Origin: a virus
Strand: one strand, 5' to 3'
DNA: 64,000 bases
IMG/VR virus record: IMGVR_UViG_3300009079_000020
Coordinates: 1 to 64,000 of that record
Shown: positions 37,544-43,923 of the stretch, one piece after another
Layout: every line of letters begins with the position of its first letter
How positions within the stretch are numbered: the stretch's first letter is position 1
The notes under the pieces: generated by a model
The model's input: only the letters and a program-made list of their open reading frames with translations
What the model was told of the DNA's origin: nothing
Database searches by the model: none
Translations under genes and position numbers: made by a program

Positions 37544-37951
37544 ATGGAATTTACTTACTCAGATGATCTTTGGTCAGACCTTCACAAAGACGTTCATGGC
37601 TTCCGGCCTTCTGAAATTTTCATGAAAAACCTTTTAGCGTTTGACGATGAAACAAAGCAAAATCTTTGGGATGCTCTGTGTGAGCAACTCGAAGAAAATA
37701 CTAAAGCTAAGAAAGCAGCTGAAGTAGTTGCTGTCGAGAAGTTCGAAGCTCGTATCCAAGATATTATTAAGCTTGGTGCTGGTAATCGTACTAACGCTCT
37801 TTTGTGGATGTCTGGTACGGAGACTTTCTATCACATTCAAGATGTAGAGCATTTTGTCTGGGAACAAGGTATCTTGTTTACTAATTATGGTAAGCAGCTA
37901 GTTAAAGATCTTGCAGCGATCGTAGATTATAAGGAGTATGACTATGCGTGA
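37544..37951 (+). CDS. Hypothetical early protein (135 aa)
   Basis: The ATG at 37544 has AAAGGAGA 8 nt upstream; the ATG at 37526 lies before that site and is not used here. The product is acidic and helical (FDDETKQNLWDALCEQLEEN, YKQ-free) with aromatic C-terminal part (FVWEQGILFTNYGKQLVKDL). No family recognised. First gene of a coupled run of small early genes. Confidence 0.55.
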   Translation: MEFTYSDDLWSDLHKDVHGFRPSEIFMKNLLAFDDETKQNLWDALCEQLEENTKAKKAAEVVAVEKFEARIQDIIKLGAGNRTNALLWMSGTETFYHIQDVEHFVWEQGILFTNYGKQLVKDLAAIVDYKEYDYA

Positions 37952-38129
37952 TAAGAATGAGAATAAGTACTGGACTGTAAAGGCTTTCTTTTTCAAAAAC
38001 GGAAAGTATGAATTACAAGAGTTCGCAGCTGGTCTTGCTCATAAGCAGGCTGGTGATTACTTTCGTAGGCTGCATGATACTAATGAGTATGCTAAGCTTA
38101 CTATGAGACCTACAGGAGGGGTAGCGTAA
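37944..38129 (+). CDS. Small hypothetical protein (61 aa)
   Basis: ATG 37944 is preferred because AAGGAG lies 8 nt upstream; the ATG at 37938 is too close to it. The product (YWTVKAFFFKNGKYELQEFA) is a small basic alpha/beta protein. Overlaps its upstream neighbour by 8 nt. No family recognised. Confidence 0.5.
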   Translation: MRDKNENKYWTVKAFFFKNGKYELQEFAAGLAHKQAGDYFRRLHDTNEYAKLTMRPTGGVA

Positions 38130-38130
38130 T

Positions 38131-38292
38131 ATGCAAATTAAAGGTGCAATGACTGTTTTAAATAAACAGTGCAATTTTCTAGGAATGGACTTTGATCAAC
38201 TCATCGAGTTCATTCAACGTGCCCCTTTGGCACAAACTGATTTAACTATCAGGGCTTATAAAGTTTGGAGAATTAATAATGGCAGATCCTGA
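38131..38292 (+). CDS. Small hypothetical protein (53 aa)
   Basis: ATG 38131 lies 1 nt after the previous stop, with AGGAGGGG about 10 nt upstream. The product MQIKGAMTVLNKQCNFLGMD is followed by an amphipathic helix (FDQLIEFIQRAPLAQTDLTI). It overlaps the next gene by 14 nt. No family recognised. Confidence 0.5.
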   Translation: MQIKGAMTVLNKQCNFLGMDFDQLIEFIQRAPLAQTDLTIRAYKVWRINNGRS

Positions 38293-38548
38293 ATACTTCG
38301 AATATCAAGGTAAAACATATGATGTTACCTTTAATGAATCAGAAACGGTCCGCCATGGTGGTCCATTCGATCGTGGATCTGCTGACAGTTATTACGGTCG
38401 TGAGATATGCCCTCATTATTTCGTTGGCGATACATTTAGATCTCATCGTATAGAAAAAAGTGAGATGACTAAGCGAGAATTGGGTGAGTATTATGCTGGA
38501 TACGAGTATAATGAAACTGTTAACAAAGATTTTAAGGATTGGGGATGA
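38279..38548 (+). CDS. Small hypothetical protein (89 aa)
   Basis: GGAG lies about 7 nt upstream. A soluble, Asp/Glu/Tyr-rich protein (EYFEYQGKTYDVTFNESETV, HYFVGDTFRSHRIEKSEMTK) with possible beta-hairpin start. Coupled on both sides by overlaps. No family recognised. Confidence 0.5.
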   Translation: MADPEYFEYQGKTYDVTFNESETVRHGGPFDRGSADSYYGREICPHYFVGDTFRSHRIEKSEMTKRELGEYYAGYEYNETVNKDFKDWG

Positions 38549-38652
38549 TAGAAGTCAACGGAGTAAGATTTGAATGTGTGTTTGACGCTATAGAATTTAG
38601 AGATATTCTTGATGCGCATTATATAAAAGTGACATGGAAATGTTTACAGTAG
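38545..38652 (+). CDS. Very small hypothetical protein (35 aa)
   Basis: ATGA overlap with the preceding stop. The product MIEVNGVRFECVFDAIEFRD then ILDAHYIKVTW has natural composition and resembles a beta-hairpin plus helix. It overlaps the next gene by 19 nt. Length makes the call modest. Confidence 0.4.
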   Translation: MIEVNGVRFECVFDAIEFRDILDAHYIKVTWKCLQ

Positions 38653-38876
38653 AGTTTGAAGAAGATGAGACGTGTATTACTGTACTAGATAACACAGGAG
38701 AATTAGAAGATGTTGTAGCTCTTCTTTACGATGATTACTGTCATTTTAGACAGTGGAATGCAAAAGCAAACAAATTCGAAGTGATAACTCTAAAACCAGA
38801 AATGTATTTAAAGTTAATGAAAGCGTGGGACCTACAGGAAGGAGCCTACGATATTGTAACAGTGGAGAGAAACTAA
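38634..38876 (+). CDS. Small acidic protein (80 aa)
   Basis: Starts at ATG 38634 or 38640. An acidic alpha/beta product (MFTVEFEEDETCITVLDNTG, VVALLYDDYCHFRQWNAKAN). No family recognised. It is separated by 2 nt from the oxygenase gene. Confidence 0.5.
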   Translation: MEMFTVEFEEDETCITVLDNTGELEDVVALLYDDYCHFRQWNAKANKFEVITLKPEMYLKLMKAWDLQEGAYDIVTVERN

Positions 38877-38878
38877 AT

Positions 38879-39520
38879 ATGATACAATTACAGCCGCTAT
38901 TTCCTAACGCAATTGGGTTCGAAAGCGCACCAGACTTGGTAACTTATGATCTGGTTAATGATGTTAAATCTTTATCCCAAGGTCAAAATACTCACAACAG
39001 GGTAAGCATTGAAAACAGGATTTTAACTACCGATCAAAACGAATTTAAAACTAAGCATTCTCAGCTAGTTAAGTTTTTAGAAGATTCTCTCGAAAACTTC
39101 TACTATCATGCTTTAGGAGTTCCATTTGAAGATGGCAACATCAAATCAGTAATAACACAAAGCTGGTTTACTTATTCTGTTAAGGGAGAAAGTATGCATG
39201 GGCATAAGCATCCCAATAGTATTGTTAGTGGTGTTTTTTATATTAATGCTAAAAATGAAGATCAAATTATTTTTACGAAACAGCATGAATATAAGAACCT
39301 TGAGTGGTATGCAAAAGAAAGAAATGAATACACAGGTAAAGAGTTTATAGTCCCAGTTAAAACCGGAGATTTAATTTTATTTAACTCTAATCAACATCAC
39401 CATTTTAATGATATAGAGCACGATGAGGAAAGAATTAGCTTGGCCTTTAATTCGTGGCTTGGTGGAGAATTTGGTACAAAAGATGCACTAACGCATCTTG
39501 TTAGTAATAACACATATTAA
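38879..39520 (+). CDS. 2OG-Fe(II) oxygenase (phage 2OG-FeII_5 type)
   Basis: ATG 38879 has GGAGAG about 8 nt upstream. ITQSWFTYSVKGESMHGHKH, PNSIVSGVFYI and later TGDLILFNSNQHHHFNDIEH, EERISLAFN match the phage 2OG-FeII_5 family: first ligand region H-x-H (HGHKHPNS), second His in HHHF, and Arg in ERISLAFN for 2-oxoglutarate. Such enzymes hydroxylate proteins, nucleobases or small molecules. The substrate here is unknown. They are common in marine T4-like phages. Confidence 0.8.
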   Translation: MIQLQPLFPNAIGFESAPDLVTYDLVNDVKSLSQGQNTHNRVSIENRILTTDQNEFKTKHSQLVKFLEDSLENFYYHALGVPFEDGNIKSVITQSWFTYSVKGESMHGHKHPNSIVSGVFYINAKNEDQIIFTKQHEYKNLEWYAKERNEYTGKEFIVPVKTGDLILFNSNQHHHFNDIEHDEERISLAFNSWLGGEFGTKDALTHLVSNNTY

Positions 39521-39529
39521 GGAAGTAAA

Positions 39530-39835
39530 ATGTTTAATAAAGATGATATCGTTTCTGCAGTAACTCCTGTAGGCGAATTTGTAGGTAAATTTGTAAGTTT
39601 TGAAAATAATATTCTTACACTAGCAAAGCCAAAAGGAGTAGGGCAATCACAAGAAGGTATTGGATTAATGGATGGAGTATGCATCTCTGGTACACGTAAT
39701 CCGGAAGAAGTAAAGATACTAAATGTTGTTTTAGTGGCTGAAACAAATCTTGAACTAGCTAATGGGTATAGACAGGCTATTGGTTCAGTACTAGCTCCTA
39801 TGACAAATATCGACATGTCTAAATTTAAATTATAA
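39530..39835 (+). CDS. Conserved hypothetical phage protein (101 aa)
   Basis: AAGGAAG lies about 6 nt upstream. The product is beta-rich with a small barrel-like pattern (DIVSAVTPVGEFVGKFVSFE, NNILTLAKPKGVG) typical of Hfq/SH3-like phage proteins. Function unknown. Its last codons run into repeat copy 2. Confidence 0.55.
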   Translation: MFNKDDIVSAVTPVGEFVGKFVSFENNILTLAKPKGVGQSQEGIGLMDGVCISGTRNPEEVKILNVVLVAETNLELANGYRQAIGSVLAPMTNIDMSKFKL

Positions 39836-39918
39836 GCCGTTGTTTTTAAACAAAACAAAAACGCATAAAAATGAAATTAAACGTGTACATTGCTTTCTAC
39901 ATGCTGTAGGATGGTTAT
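39827..39918 (+). repeat. Promoter-containing direct repeat, copy 2
   Basis: The 92-bp partner of 32351-32442, about 90% identical without gaps. Here the repeat begins inside the last codons of the preceding gene, so the repeat supplies its stop codon (TTATAA). Confidence 0.8.
39884..39912 (+). promoter_or_regulatory. TGTACA-N17-TAGGAT early/middle promoter
   Basis: TGTACA at 39884-39889, 17-bp spacer, TAGGAT at 39907-39912, inside repeat copy 2 and 30 bp before the gene at 39943. Confidence 0.75.
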
Positions 39919-39942
39919 AGAAACAAAGAGAAAGATTATATT

Positions 39943-40197
39943 ATGACACCTTCACAAAAAGCTGACCGTTTAGCTCTTATCAAAGAAATCGCTGAGCGCA
40001 AGAAGAAAATGTCTAAGATCCGTAAACGGACTGCATCGGTTATCTCTCGTGCTAAGACTGCTTCACGTAAAGCCAAAGAAATTAAAATTCCTAAGGAGTC
40101 TAATATCTATCAGTGGACTGATGCTTCTAAATATGCTCAAGAGTATTATGGCGAAACGCTCCACTATACAACGAAATTCGATAACGATTGGGATTAA
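39943..40197 (+). CDS. Small basic protein (84 aa)
   Basis: A Lys/Arg-rich helical first half (RLALIKEIAERKKKMSKIRK, VISRAKTASRKAKEIKIPKE) is followed by an aromatic tail (IYQWTDASKYAQEYYGETL). The charge suggests nucleic-acid binding. It precedes the structured RNA. A hairpin CGATAAC (40179-40185) / GTTATCG (40205-40211) spans its stop codon. No family recognised. Confidence 0.55.
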   Translation: MTPSQKADRLALIKEIAERKKKMSKIRKRTASVISRAKTASRKAKEIKIPKESNIYQWTDASKYAQEYYGETLHYTTKFDNDWD

Positions 40198-40249
40198 TCT
40201 TAGTTGTTATCGAAAAACCCTGTTTGCTTTAAACCCTCGAGGTGCATTA

Positions 40250-40466
40250 CAGGTCGGTATAGGCACTGGTACCGAATTAAACCCAGTCGGTTGCTGCATA
40301 CGTGAAATGCAGATAAGGGGAGAGCCACTGCAGAAAGGCTCTCCCACGAAAACTTCTTAATACTGCATAGTACGAGCAAAGAAACGTAACAGGTAGGTAG
40401 GTGCTAGCAACCGAACCCGTAAAATCCTGGTGAGGGACTAAGTTAAGACTACTATTCAGTATTAAG
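40250..40466 (+). ncRNA. Structured RNA of unknown class (possible cis-regulatory or free ncRNA)
   Basis: A 285-nt gap without a gene holds several paired elements: TCGGTA (40254-40259)/TACCGA (40270-40275); CTGCAT (40294-40299)/ATGCAG (40307-40312); a perfect 9-bp stem GGGAGAGCC (40318-40326)/GGCTCTCCC (40337-40345); and a long closing helix TTAATACTG (40357-40365)/CAGTATTAA (40457-40465), continued by ATAGTA (40367-40372)/TACTAT (40450-40455). CGGTTGCT (40288-40295) can also pair with AGCAACCG (40406-40413), which would create a pseudoknot. It ends 17 nt before the next ATG. It is probably transcribed from the promoter at 39884. I do not recognise the class. Confidence 0.7.
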
Positions 40467-40482
40467 GAGTTTGGAGGATGTT

Positions 40483-40692
40483 ATGAGGACTGTACACTAT
40501 GTAGGATTTAGAGGCGACGAGTACGTCCGCGCTCATAGGATCTTCGGTGGACCGGTTTATATCCACCGCGATTATGATGATCGTGTGTTTAGTGAAGTTG
40601 GCGATGATGATGTCGTTATCTTTGGACCAAAGTATAAGAAGCTGCCATATGTGTGGGATGCATCTGCAGTTGATAGGAGATACACAGAATGA
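40483..40692 (+). CDS. Small hypothetical protein (69 aa) downstream of the structured RNA
   Basis: ATG 40483 has GGAGG 6 nt upstream; an in-frame TTG at 40471 lies before that site. The product (MRTVHYVGFRGDEYVRAHRI, DDDVVIFGPKYKKLPYVWD) is a small alpha/beta protein. If the RNA upstream is a regulator, this gene and the coupled genes after it are its targets. No family recognised. Confidence 0.55.
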   Translation: MRTVHYVGFRGDEYVRAHRIFGGPVYIHRDYDDRVFSEVGDDDVVIFGPKYKKLPYVWDASAVDRRYTE

Positions 40693-40895
40693 TTTTTAGT
40701 ACCAGTCTCATCGATACTAAGGGCCATTGGATGGTAGGCACCGAGTGGCAATATGCCAAAGGTATTGTCACCATGCATCCTGAAGGTTTCAGCTGTTCTT
40801 GTAAAAAAGCACCGCGCAAACCATGTAACCATATTCGTAATGTTAAGTTACGTATCTATGGCACATTTGATCAGTATTATAAGGATGCAGCGTAA
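40689..40895 (+). CDS. SWIM-type zinc-finger-like small protein
   Basis: ATGA overlap couples it to the upstream gene. FSCSCKKAPRKPCNHIRNVK fits the SWIM zinc-finger pattern C-x-C-x(n)-C-x-H, which binds DNA or protein in larger enzymes. The preceding strands (KGHWMVGTEWQYAKGIVTMH) are typical of SWIM domains too. As a stand-alone 68-aa domain it may act as an adaptor. Confidence 0.6.
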   Translation: MIFSTSLIDTKGHWMVGTEWQYAKGIVTMHPEGFSCSCKKAPRKPCNHIRNVKLRIYGTFDQYYKDAA

Positions 40896-41236
40896 TGTCT
40901 ATGCATATGATTAGAGGAGTTCAGGTCCATGGTGTAGGGAAACGCCGTAAGGCGAAACGAAAATCGAATAAATTATTGAAGGCGGAAGCCGAACATCAAA
41001 AGTTTTTAGATAAACTTATTTCAGGTAAGTCAAATTATAGACCTGACTTACCTGACTATAATTGCGGTCCTAGTATGACGAGTGATCGTATAGCAGGCAA
41101 TGGTCTTGCAAAAGAACGTAAGCAATATACTGGTACCGAGATTGCTGGAATTGTTACTACACACAAATCAAACCTTATGCCAGTACGTAGAGATAACAAA
41201 CAAGCAGCTATAGATGCTGCATCAATGAGGAGATAA
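40895..41236 (+). CDS. Conserved basic phage protein (113 aa)
   Basis: TAATG overlap with the preceding gene. The C-terminal half (YNCGPSMTSDRIAGNGLAKE, YTGTEIAGIVTTHKSNLMPV) is a conserved block found in several phage groups; the N-terminal half is basic and helical. Function unknown. Confidence 0.55.
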   Translation: MSMHMIRGVQVHGVGKRRKAKRKSNKLLKAEAEHQKFLDKLISGKSNYRPDLPDYNCGPSMTSDRIAGNGLAKERKQYTGTEIAGIVTTHKSNLMPVRRDNKQAAIDAASMRR

Positions 41237-41238
41237 TA

Positions 41239-41373
41239 ATGTGGGCACTTAAATTAAATGCACAGGGTCAGCCAGGGCCTGCAGTTGCTCGTAGGCTTAA
41301 ACAAGTCAAGATCGAGCTAGACTCTCACTCGTCTCGGTTAGAGTTCGGCTATTGCTATCTGGAAATGGTGTAA
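41239..41373 (+). CDS. Very small hypothetical protein (44 aa)
   Basis: GGAG lies about 8 nt upstream of ATG 41239. MWALKLNAQGQPGPAVARRL then KQVKIELDSHSSRLEFGYC is a plausible small folded protein. Its stop overlaps the next start (TAATG). Confidence 0.45.
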   Translation: MWALKLNAQGQPGPAVARRLKQVKIELDSHSSRLEFGYCYLEMV

Positions 41374-41531
41374 TGGCTAAAAGAATCCCCATGAAGGGAG
41401 GAGATGAATACGATGCTCTAACTAAACGTTCACGTAAATTTTTTATGTGGAGCAGAGGGCAAATTAAAAAAATTAAACGCGGATATAATAAACGATTCCG
41501 CAAAGCAGGAAAGATTATAGATAATGAATGA
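41373..41531 (+). CDS. Very small basic protein (52 aa)
   Basis: Coupled by TAATG overlap. The product is strongly basic (AKRIPMKGGDEYDALTKRSR, KFFMWSRGQIKKIKRGYNKR), suggesting nucleic-acid or polymerase binding. No family recognised. Overlaps the next gene by 8 nt. Confidence 0.45.
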   Translation: MAKRIPMKGGDEYDALTKRSRKFFMWSRGQIKKIKRGYNKRFRKAGKIIDNE

Positions 41532-41790
41532 AATTGATTCAAGTTCTCGTGAATACATGGTTGCTCAGCTCAAAGAGCGAGTTTGCCGTGTCATATTTAA
41601 AAAAGTAAACGGTGAAGAGCGTGATATGACTTGCACTCTTATGGCAGATGTTTTGCCAGATGCTAAGAAAGATGAGCCACTTACTCAGAAAAAAGTTAGA
41701 GCTATTAATGAAGAAGTAATAGTAGCATTTGATCAAGAAAAATCTGAGTATCGCTCTTTCCGTGTGGCAAATGTTATCTCTTTTACCTAG
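41524..41790 (+). CDS. SH3-like beta-barrel phage protein
   Basis: The sequence VAQLKERVCRVIFKKVNGEE, RDMTCTLMADVLPD and EEVIVAFDQEKSEYRSFRVA then NVISF matches the small SH3-barrel fold family widespread in T4-like phages. No function is established. A late promoter follows its stop. Confidence 0.65.
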   Translation: MNEIDSSSREYMVAQLKERVCRVIFKKVNGEERDMTCTLMADVLPDAKKDEPLTQKKVRAINEEVIVAFDQEKSEYRSFRVANVISFT

Positions 41791-41798
41791 TATAAATA
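41791..41798 (+). promoter_or_regulatory. Late promoter
   Basis: Exact TATAAATA immediately after the preceding stop and 20 bp before ATG 41819. Confidence 0.7.
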
Positions 41799-41818
41799 TA
41801 CCGTACAAAGGAGTTTTT

Positions 41819-42040
41819 ATGTATCAAGATTATATTTCCTCTGAAACTGGCCTATGGCTAACACTACTCGGGTCTTGCATATGCTGGTACGCTATAGGTA
41901 AGATAAGAGGAAGTAAGTCTCAAGAAGAAGTAATAGACAGTACTATAACTTATCTTATACACGAAAACTTCATTCGATGGAAGCGTGACGAAAACGGTGA
42001 TATAGAAATATTGACCATCGATGAAAAAAATCATAACTAA
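41819..42040 (+). CDS. Small N-terminal membrane-anchored protein (73 aa)
   Basis: AAAGGAG lies 6 nt upstream of ATG 41819. A transmembrane segment (GLWLTLLGSCICWYAIGKI, about residues 9-27) precedes a charged cytoplasmic or periplasmic tail (FIRWKRDENGDIEILTIDEK). Expressed from its own late promoter. No family recognised. Confidence 0.55.
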   Translation: MYQDYISSETGLWLTLLGSCICWYAIGKIRGSKSQEEVIDSTITYLIHENFIRWKRDENGDIEILTIDEKNHN

Positions 42041-42064
42041 TTGATATCTAACAAAAAGAAAACG

Positions 42065-42093
42065 TGTACATTACTATCACGATGTGGTAGAAT
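42065..42093 (+). promoter_or_regulatory. TGTACA-N17-TAGAAT early/middle promoter
   Basis: TGTACA at 42065-42070, 17-bp spacer, TAGAAT at 42088-42093, 26 bp before GTG 42120. Confidence 0.75.
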
Positions 42094-42119
42094 AGTAGTA
42101 TATTATGAAGGAGATCAAT

Positions 42120-42722
42120 GTGGCCCGTAAATCTAAACTGAATCAAATGCGCGAAGAATTCTCTAAAACCTCAACTGTCAAGCCGGTTAAAAAAACGCGT
42201 AAAAAGCGTACTCTTACACCAGAGCAAAAAGCAGTATTAGTTGATCGTATGGCTAAAGCAAGAGAAGCTCGTGGTCCTGCTAAGCACCTTTCGATACACG
42301 AATCAATCCGCAACTTGCCAGATAGTGACAAGTTATCACCTACTAAAGTTAAAGAGTGGCTAAAAGAACAAAAGGATATGCTGAGGTCTATAAAGCCCCA
42401 GAAAGACAGTAAAGATTCTGCTCTACGACAGCAGTATTGGGATACTGAGGCATATGTTTTTAACTTGCAAAAGTATCTCAATGATGGGATATACCGCGAT
42501 CATCGCTTTGGCAATGAAAAACAAGGCAAAATCCGTTACCGTTCTGTAGCTATGGCATACCACGCAGACGGCACACCTAAACGAACAGTTGGAGTATTTT
42601 ATGCTGATATTGGAGAAGAGTATACAAACGAAATGGCAGATCAAGACTATGGAACAGCAAAAGCAACCAGCCCAATTCCTAACAAAAAGCGAGTTCGGAA
42701 GACTAATAGAAAAGACAGTTAA
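42120..42722 (+). CDS. Basic conserved phage protein upstream of gp33
   Basis: GTG 42120 has AAGGAG 6 nt upstream; the ATG at 42105 lies before that site. The N-terminal part is very basic (KPVKKTRKKRTLTPEQKAVL, DRMAKAREARGPAKHLSIHE), the middle helical, and the C-terminal part conserved (YRSVAMAYHADGTPKRTVGV). This family precedes gp33/gp32 in related phages. A nucleic-acid-binding role is likely from charge; function unknown. It overlaps gp33 by 74 nt. Confidence 0.55.
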   Translation: MARKSKLNQMREEFSKTSTVKPVKKTRKKRTLTPEQKAVLVDRMAKAREARGPAKHLSIHESIRNLPDSDKLSPTKVKEWLKEQKDMLRSIKPQKDSKDSALRQQYWDTEAYVFNLQKYLNDGIYRDHRFGNEKQGKIRYRSVAMAYHADGTPKRTVGVFYADIGEEYTNEMADQDYGTAKATSPIPNKKRVRKTNRKDS

Positions 42723-42891
42723 GTCTCATAAGTCTTCCTACATGGACGCAATCATTTGGTTGTGTGACAAAAACGATGTCGATTTAGAGGACGTGAAGAA
42801 ATTCATATCTCCTATCATAAAGACAAAGTTAGAGGCAGAAGCAATGAATTTAAACTACTTGCCTCGACAAAACAGTTTACCTTTTGAGTAA
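42649..42891 (+). CDS. 33: gp33-like late-transcription coactivator
   Basis: ATG 42649 gives an 80-aa product. TKSEFGRLIEKTVKSHKSSY, MDAIIWLCDKNDVDLEDVKK, FISPIIKTKLEAEAMNLNYL and the C-terminal LPRQNSLPFE match the gp33 family of T4-like marine phages. gp33 links RNA polymerase to the sliding clamp and, with gp55, fires late promoters; the C-terminal hydrophobic/acidic tail is the clamp-binding region. It lies upstream of gp32 and overlaps its neighbour by 74 nt. The TATAAATA sites here are its expected targets. Confidence 0.7.
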   Translation: MEQQKQPAQFLTKSEFGRLIEKTVKSHKSSYMDAIIWLCDKNDVDLEDVKKFISPIIKTKLEAEAMNLNYLPRQNSLPFE

Positions 42892-42904
42892 ATTGTGGTA
42901 GAAT
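42876..42904 (+). promoter_or_regulatory. Variant early/middle promoter before gp32
   Basis: TTTACC (42876-42881), 17-bp spacer, TAGAAT (42899-42904). The -35 matches TGTACA at four of six positions; the -10 and spacer are as in the other members. A short 24-codon frame starting at 42911 (overlapping the gp32 start) lies between it and gp32. Confidence 0.5.
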
Positions 42905-42959
42905 ATTATTATGAATACAGTGGATAAAAAATACATATTAACATATAAGGAAAATACAT

Positions 42960-43880
42960 ATGTCGTTCGCAGCACTAAAACGTAACCGTACAGATCTCAG
43001 CAGCTTGATTAGTCAGGCCCAAGAGAATAATACCCAACAAAGCACAAAAATGTCAGAGGATCCTCGGTTCTGGACACCTACTCGTGATAAGGCTGGTAAT
43101 GGTTATGCTGTAATTCGTTTCCTACCAGGAGACGCAGAAGCCCCAACACCATGGGTTCGGTATTGGGATCACTTCTTCAAAGGCCCAACAGGTCAATGGT
43201 ACATTGAGAAATCTCTTACATCTATTGGTCAACAGGATCCACTATCCGAAAGTAATAGCAAGCTATGGAATGAAGATGGCTCTGACGAAGCCAAACGTAC
43301 CGTACGTGAGCGTAAGCGTAATCTACGTTATATTGCAAACGTACTTGTTATTGCAGATCCTGCAAATCCGGAGAATGAAGGTCAAGTTAAACTTTATCGC
43401 TTTGGTAAGAAAATCTTTGATAAGATTATGGATAGCATGCAACCTCAGTTTCCTGACGAAGCACCAGTCAACCCATTCGATATGTGGGAAGGTGCAGACT
43501 TTACATTAAAGATTCGTAAGGTTGAAGGTTATCCAAACTATGATGCTTCATCTTTTAAACCATCAACAGAACTATGTGCTGGAGATGATAAAAAGAAAGA
43601 AACCATCTATGAGAAGCAACACGAAATGACTGAATGGACTGATGCTAAAAACTTTAAATCGTATGACGAACTTAAGTCACGTCTCGCTTTGGTTCTTGGC
43701 GAGTCTTCAATGCCTATGAATGCAAAGGTAATGGAGTCTCTTGATAATAGTATGCCAATCAGTGATTTTAAATCTCATACTCCGCCTAGTGCTCCTAGCG
43801 CGCCACCTCCTTCTGCAGCTGAAGTTGCTGAAAGTGATGATACTTTATCGTATTTCGCTAAGCTTGCAGCAGAAGATTAA
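42960..43880 (+). CDS. 32: Single-stranded DNA-binding protein gp32
   Basis: The 306-aa protein has the gp32 layout: basic N-terminal B domain (SFAALKRNRTDLSSLISQAQ) for cooperativity, an OB-fold core (GYAVIRFLPGDAEAPTPWVR, RYIANVLVIADPANPENEG, VKLYRFGKKIFDKIMDSM) and an acidic Pro/Ser-rich tail (PPSAPSAPPPSAAEVAESDD) for partner binding. Unlike T4 gp32, the core shows no Cys-x2-Cys zinc site, as is usual in marine relatives. AAGGAAA precedes the ATG. A strong terminator follows, so it can be made in large amounts. Confidence 0.9.
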   Translation: MSFAALKRNRTDLSSLISQAQENNTQQSTKMSEDPRFWTPTRDKAGNGYAVIRFLPGDAEAPTPWVRYWDHFFKGPTGQWYIEKSLTSIGQQDPLSESNSKLWNEDGSDEAKRTVRERKRNLRYIANVLVIADPANPENEGQVKLYRFGKKIFDKIMDSMQPQFPDEAPVNPFDMWEGADFTLKIRKVEGYPNYDASSFKPSTELCAGDDKKKETIYEKQHEMTEWTDAKNFKSYDELKSRLALVLGESSMPMNAKVMESLDNSMPISDFKSHTPPSAPSAPPPSAAEVAESDDTLSYFAKLAAED

Positions 43881-43887
43881 CTAATAA

Positions 43888-43922
43888 CTGAGGGCGGCTA
43901 ATGCTGCCCTCAGCCACTTTTT
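43888..43922 (+). terminator. Rho-independent terminator after gp32
   Basis: CTGAGGGCGGC (43888-43898) pairs with GCTGCCCTCAG (43903-43913) around TAAT with one G-T pair; TTTTT follows at 43918-43922. It ends the early/replication side before the convergent tail operon. Confidence 0.9.
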
Positions 43923-43923
43923 A

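Noticed and set aside
40318-40345. GCCACTG inside the 9-bp stem of the structured RNA, which looks like a B12-box
   Set aside because: The rest of the cobalamin riboswitch core is not in order around it, the match is partly in a stem, and no B12-related gene follows. The phage nrdJ lies 20 kb away.
42911-42985. 24-codon frame overlapping the start of gp32
   Set aside because: It could be a leader peptide, but it has no ribosome-binding site and no attenuator structure follows. Kept only as a remark in the promoter entry.
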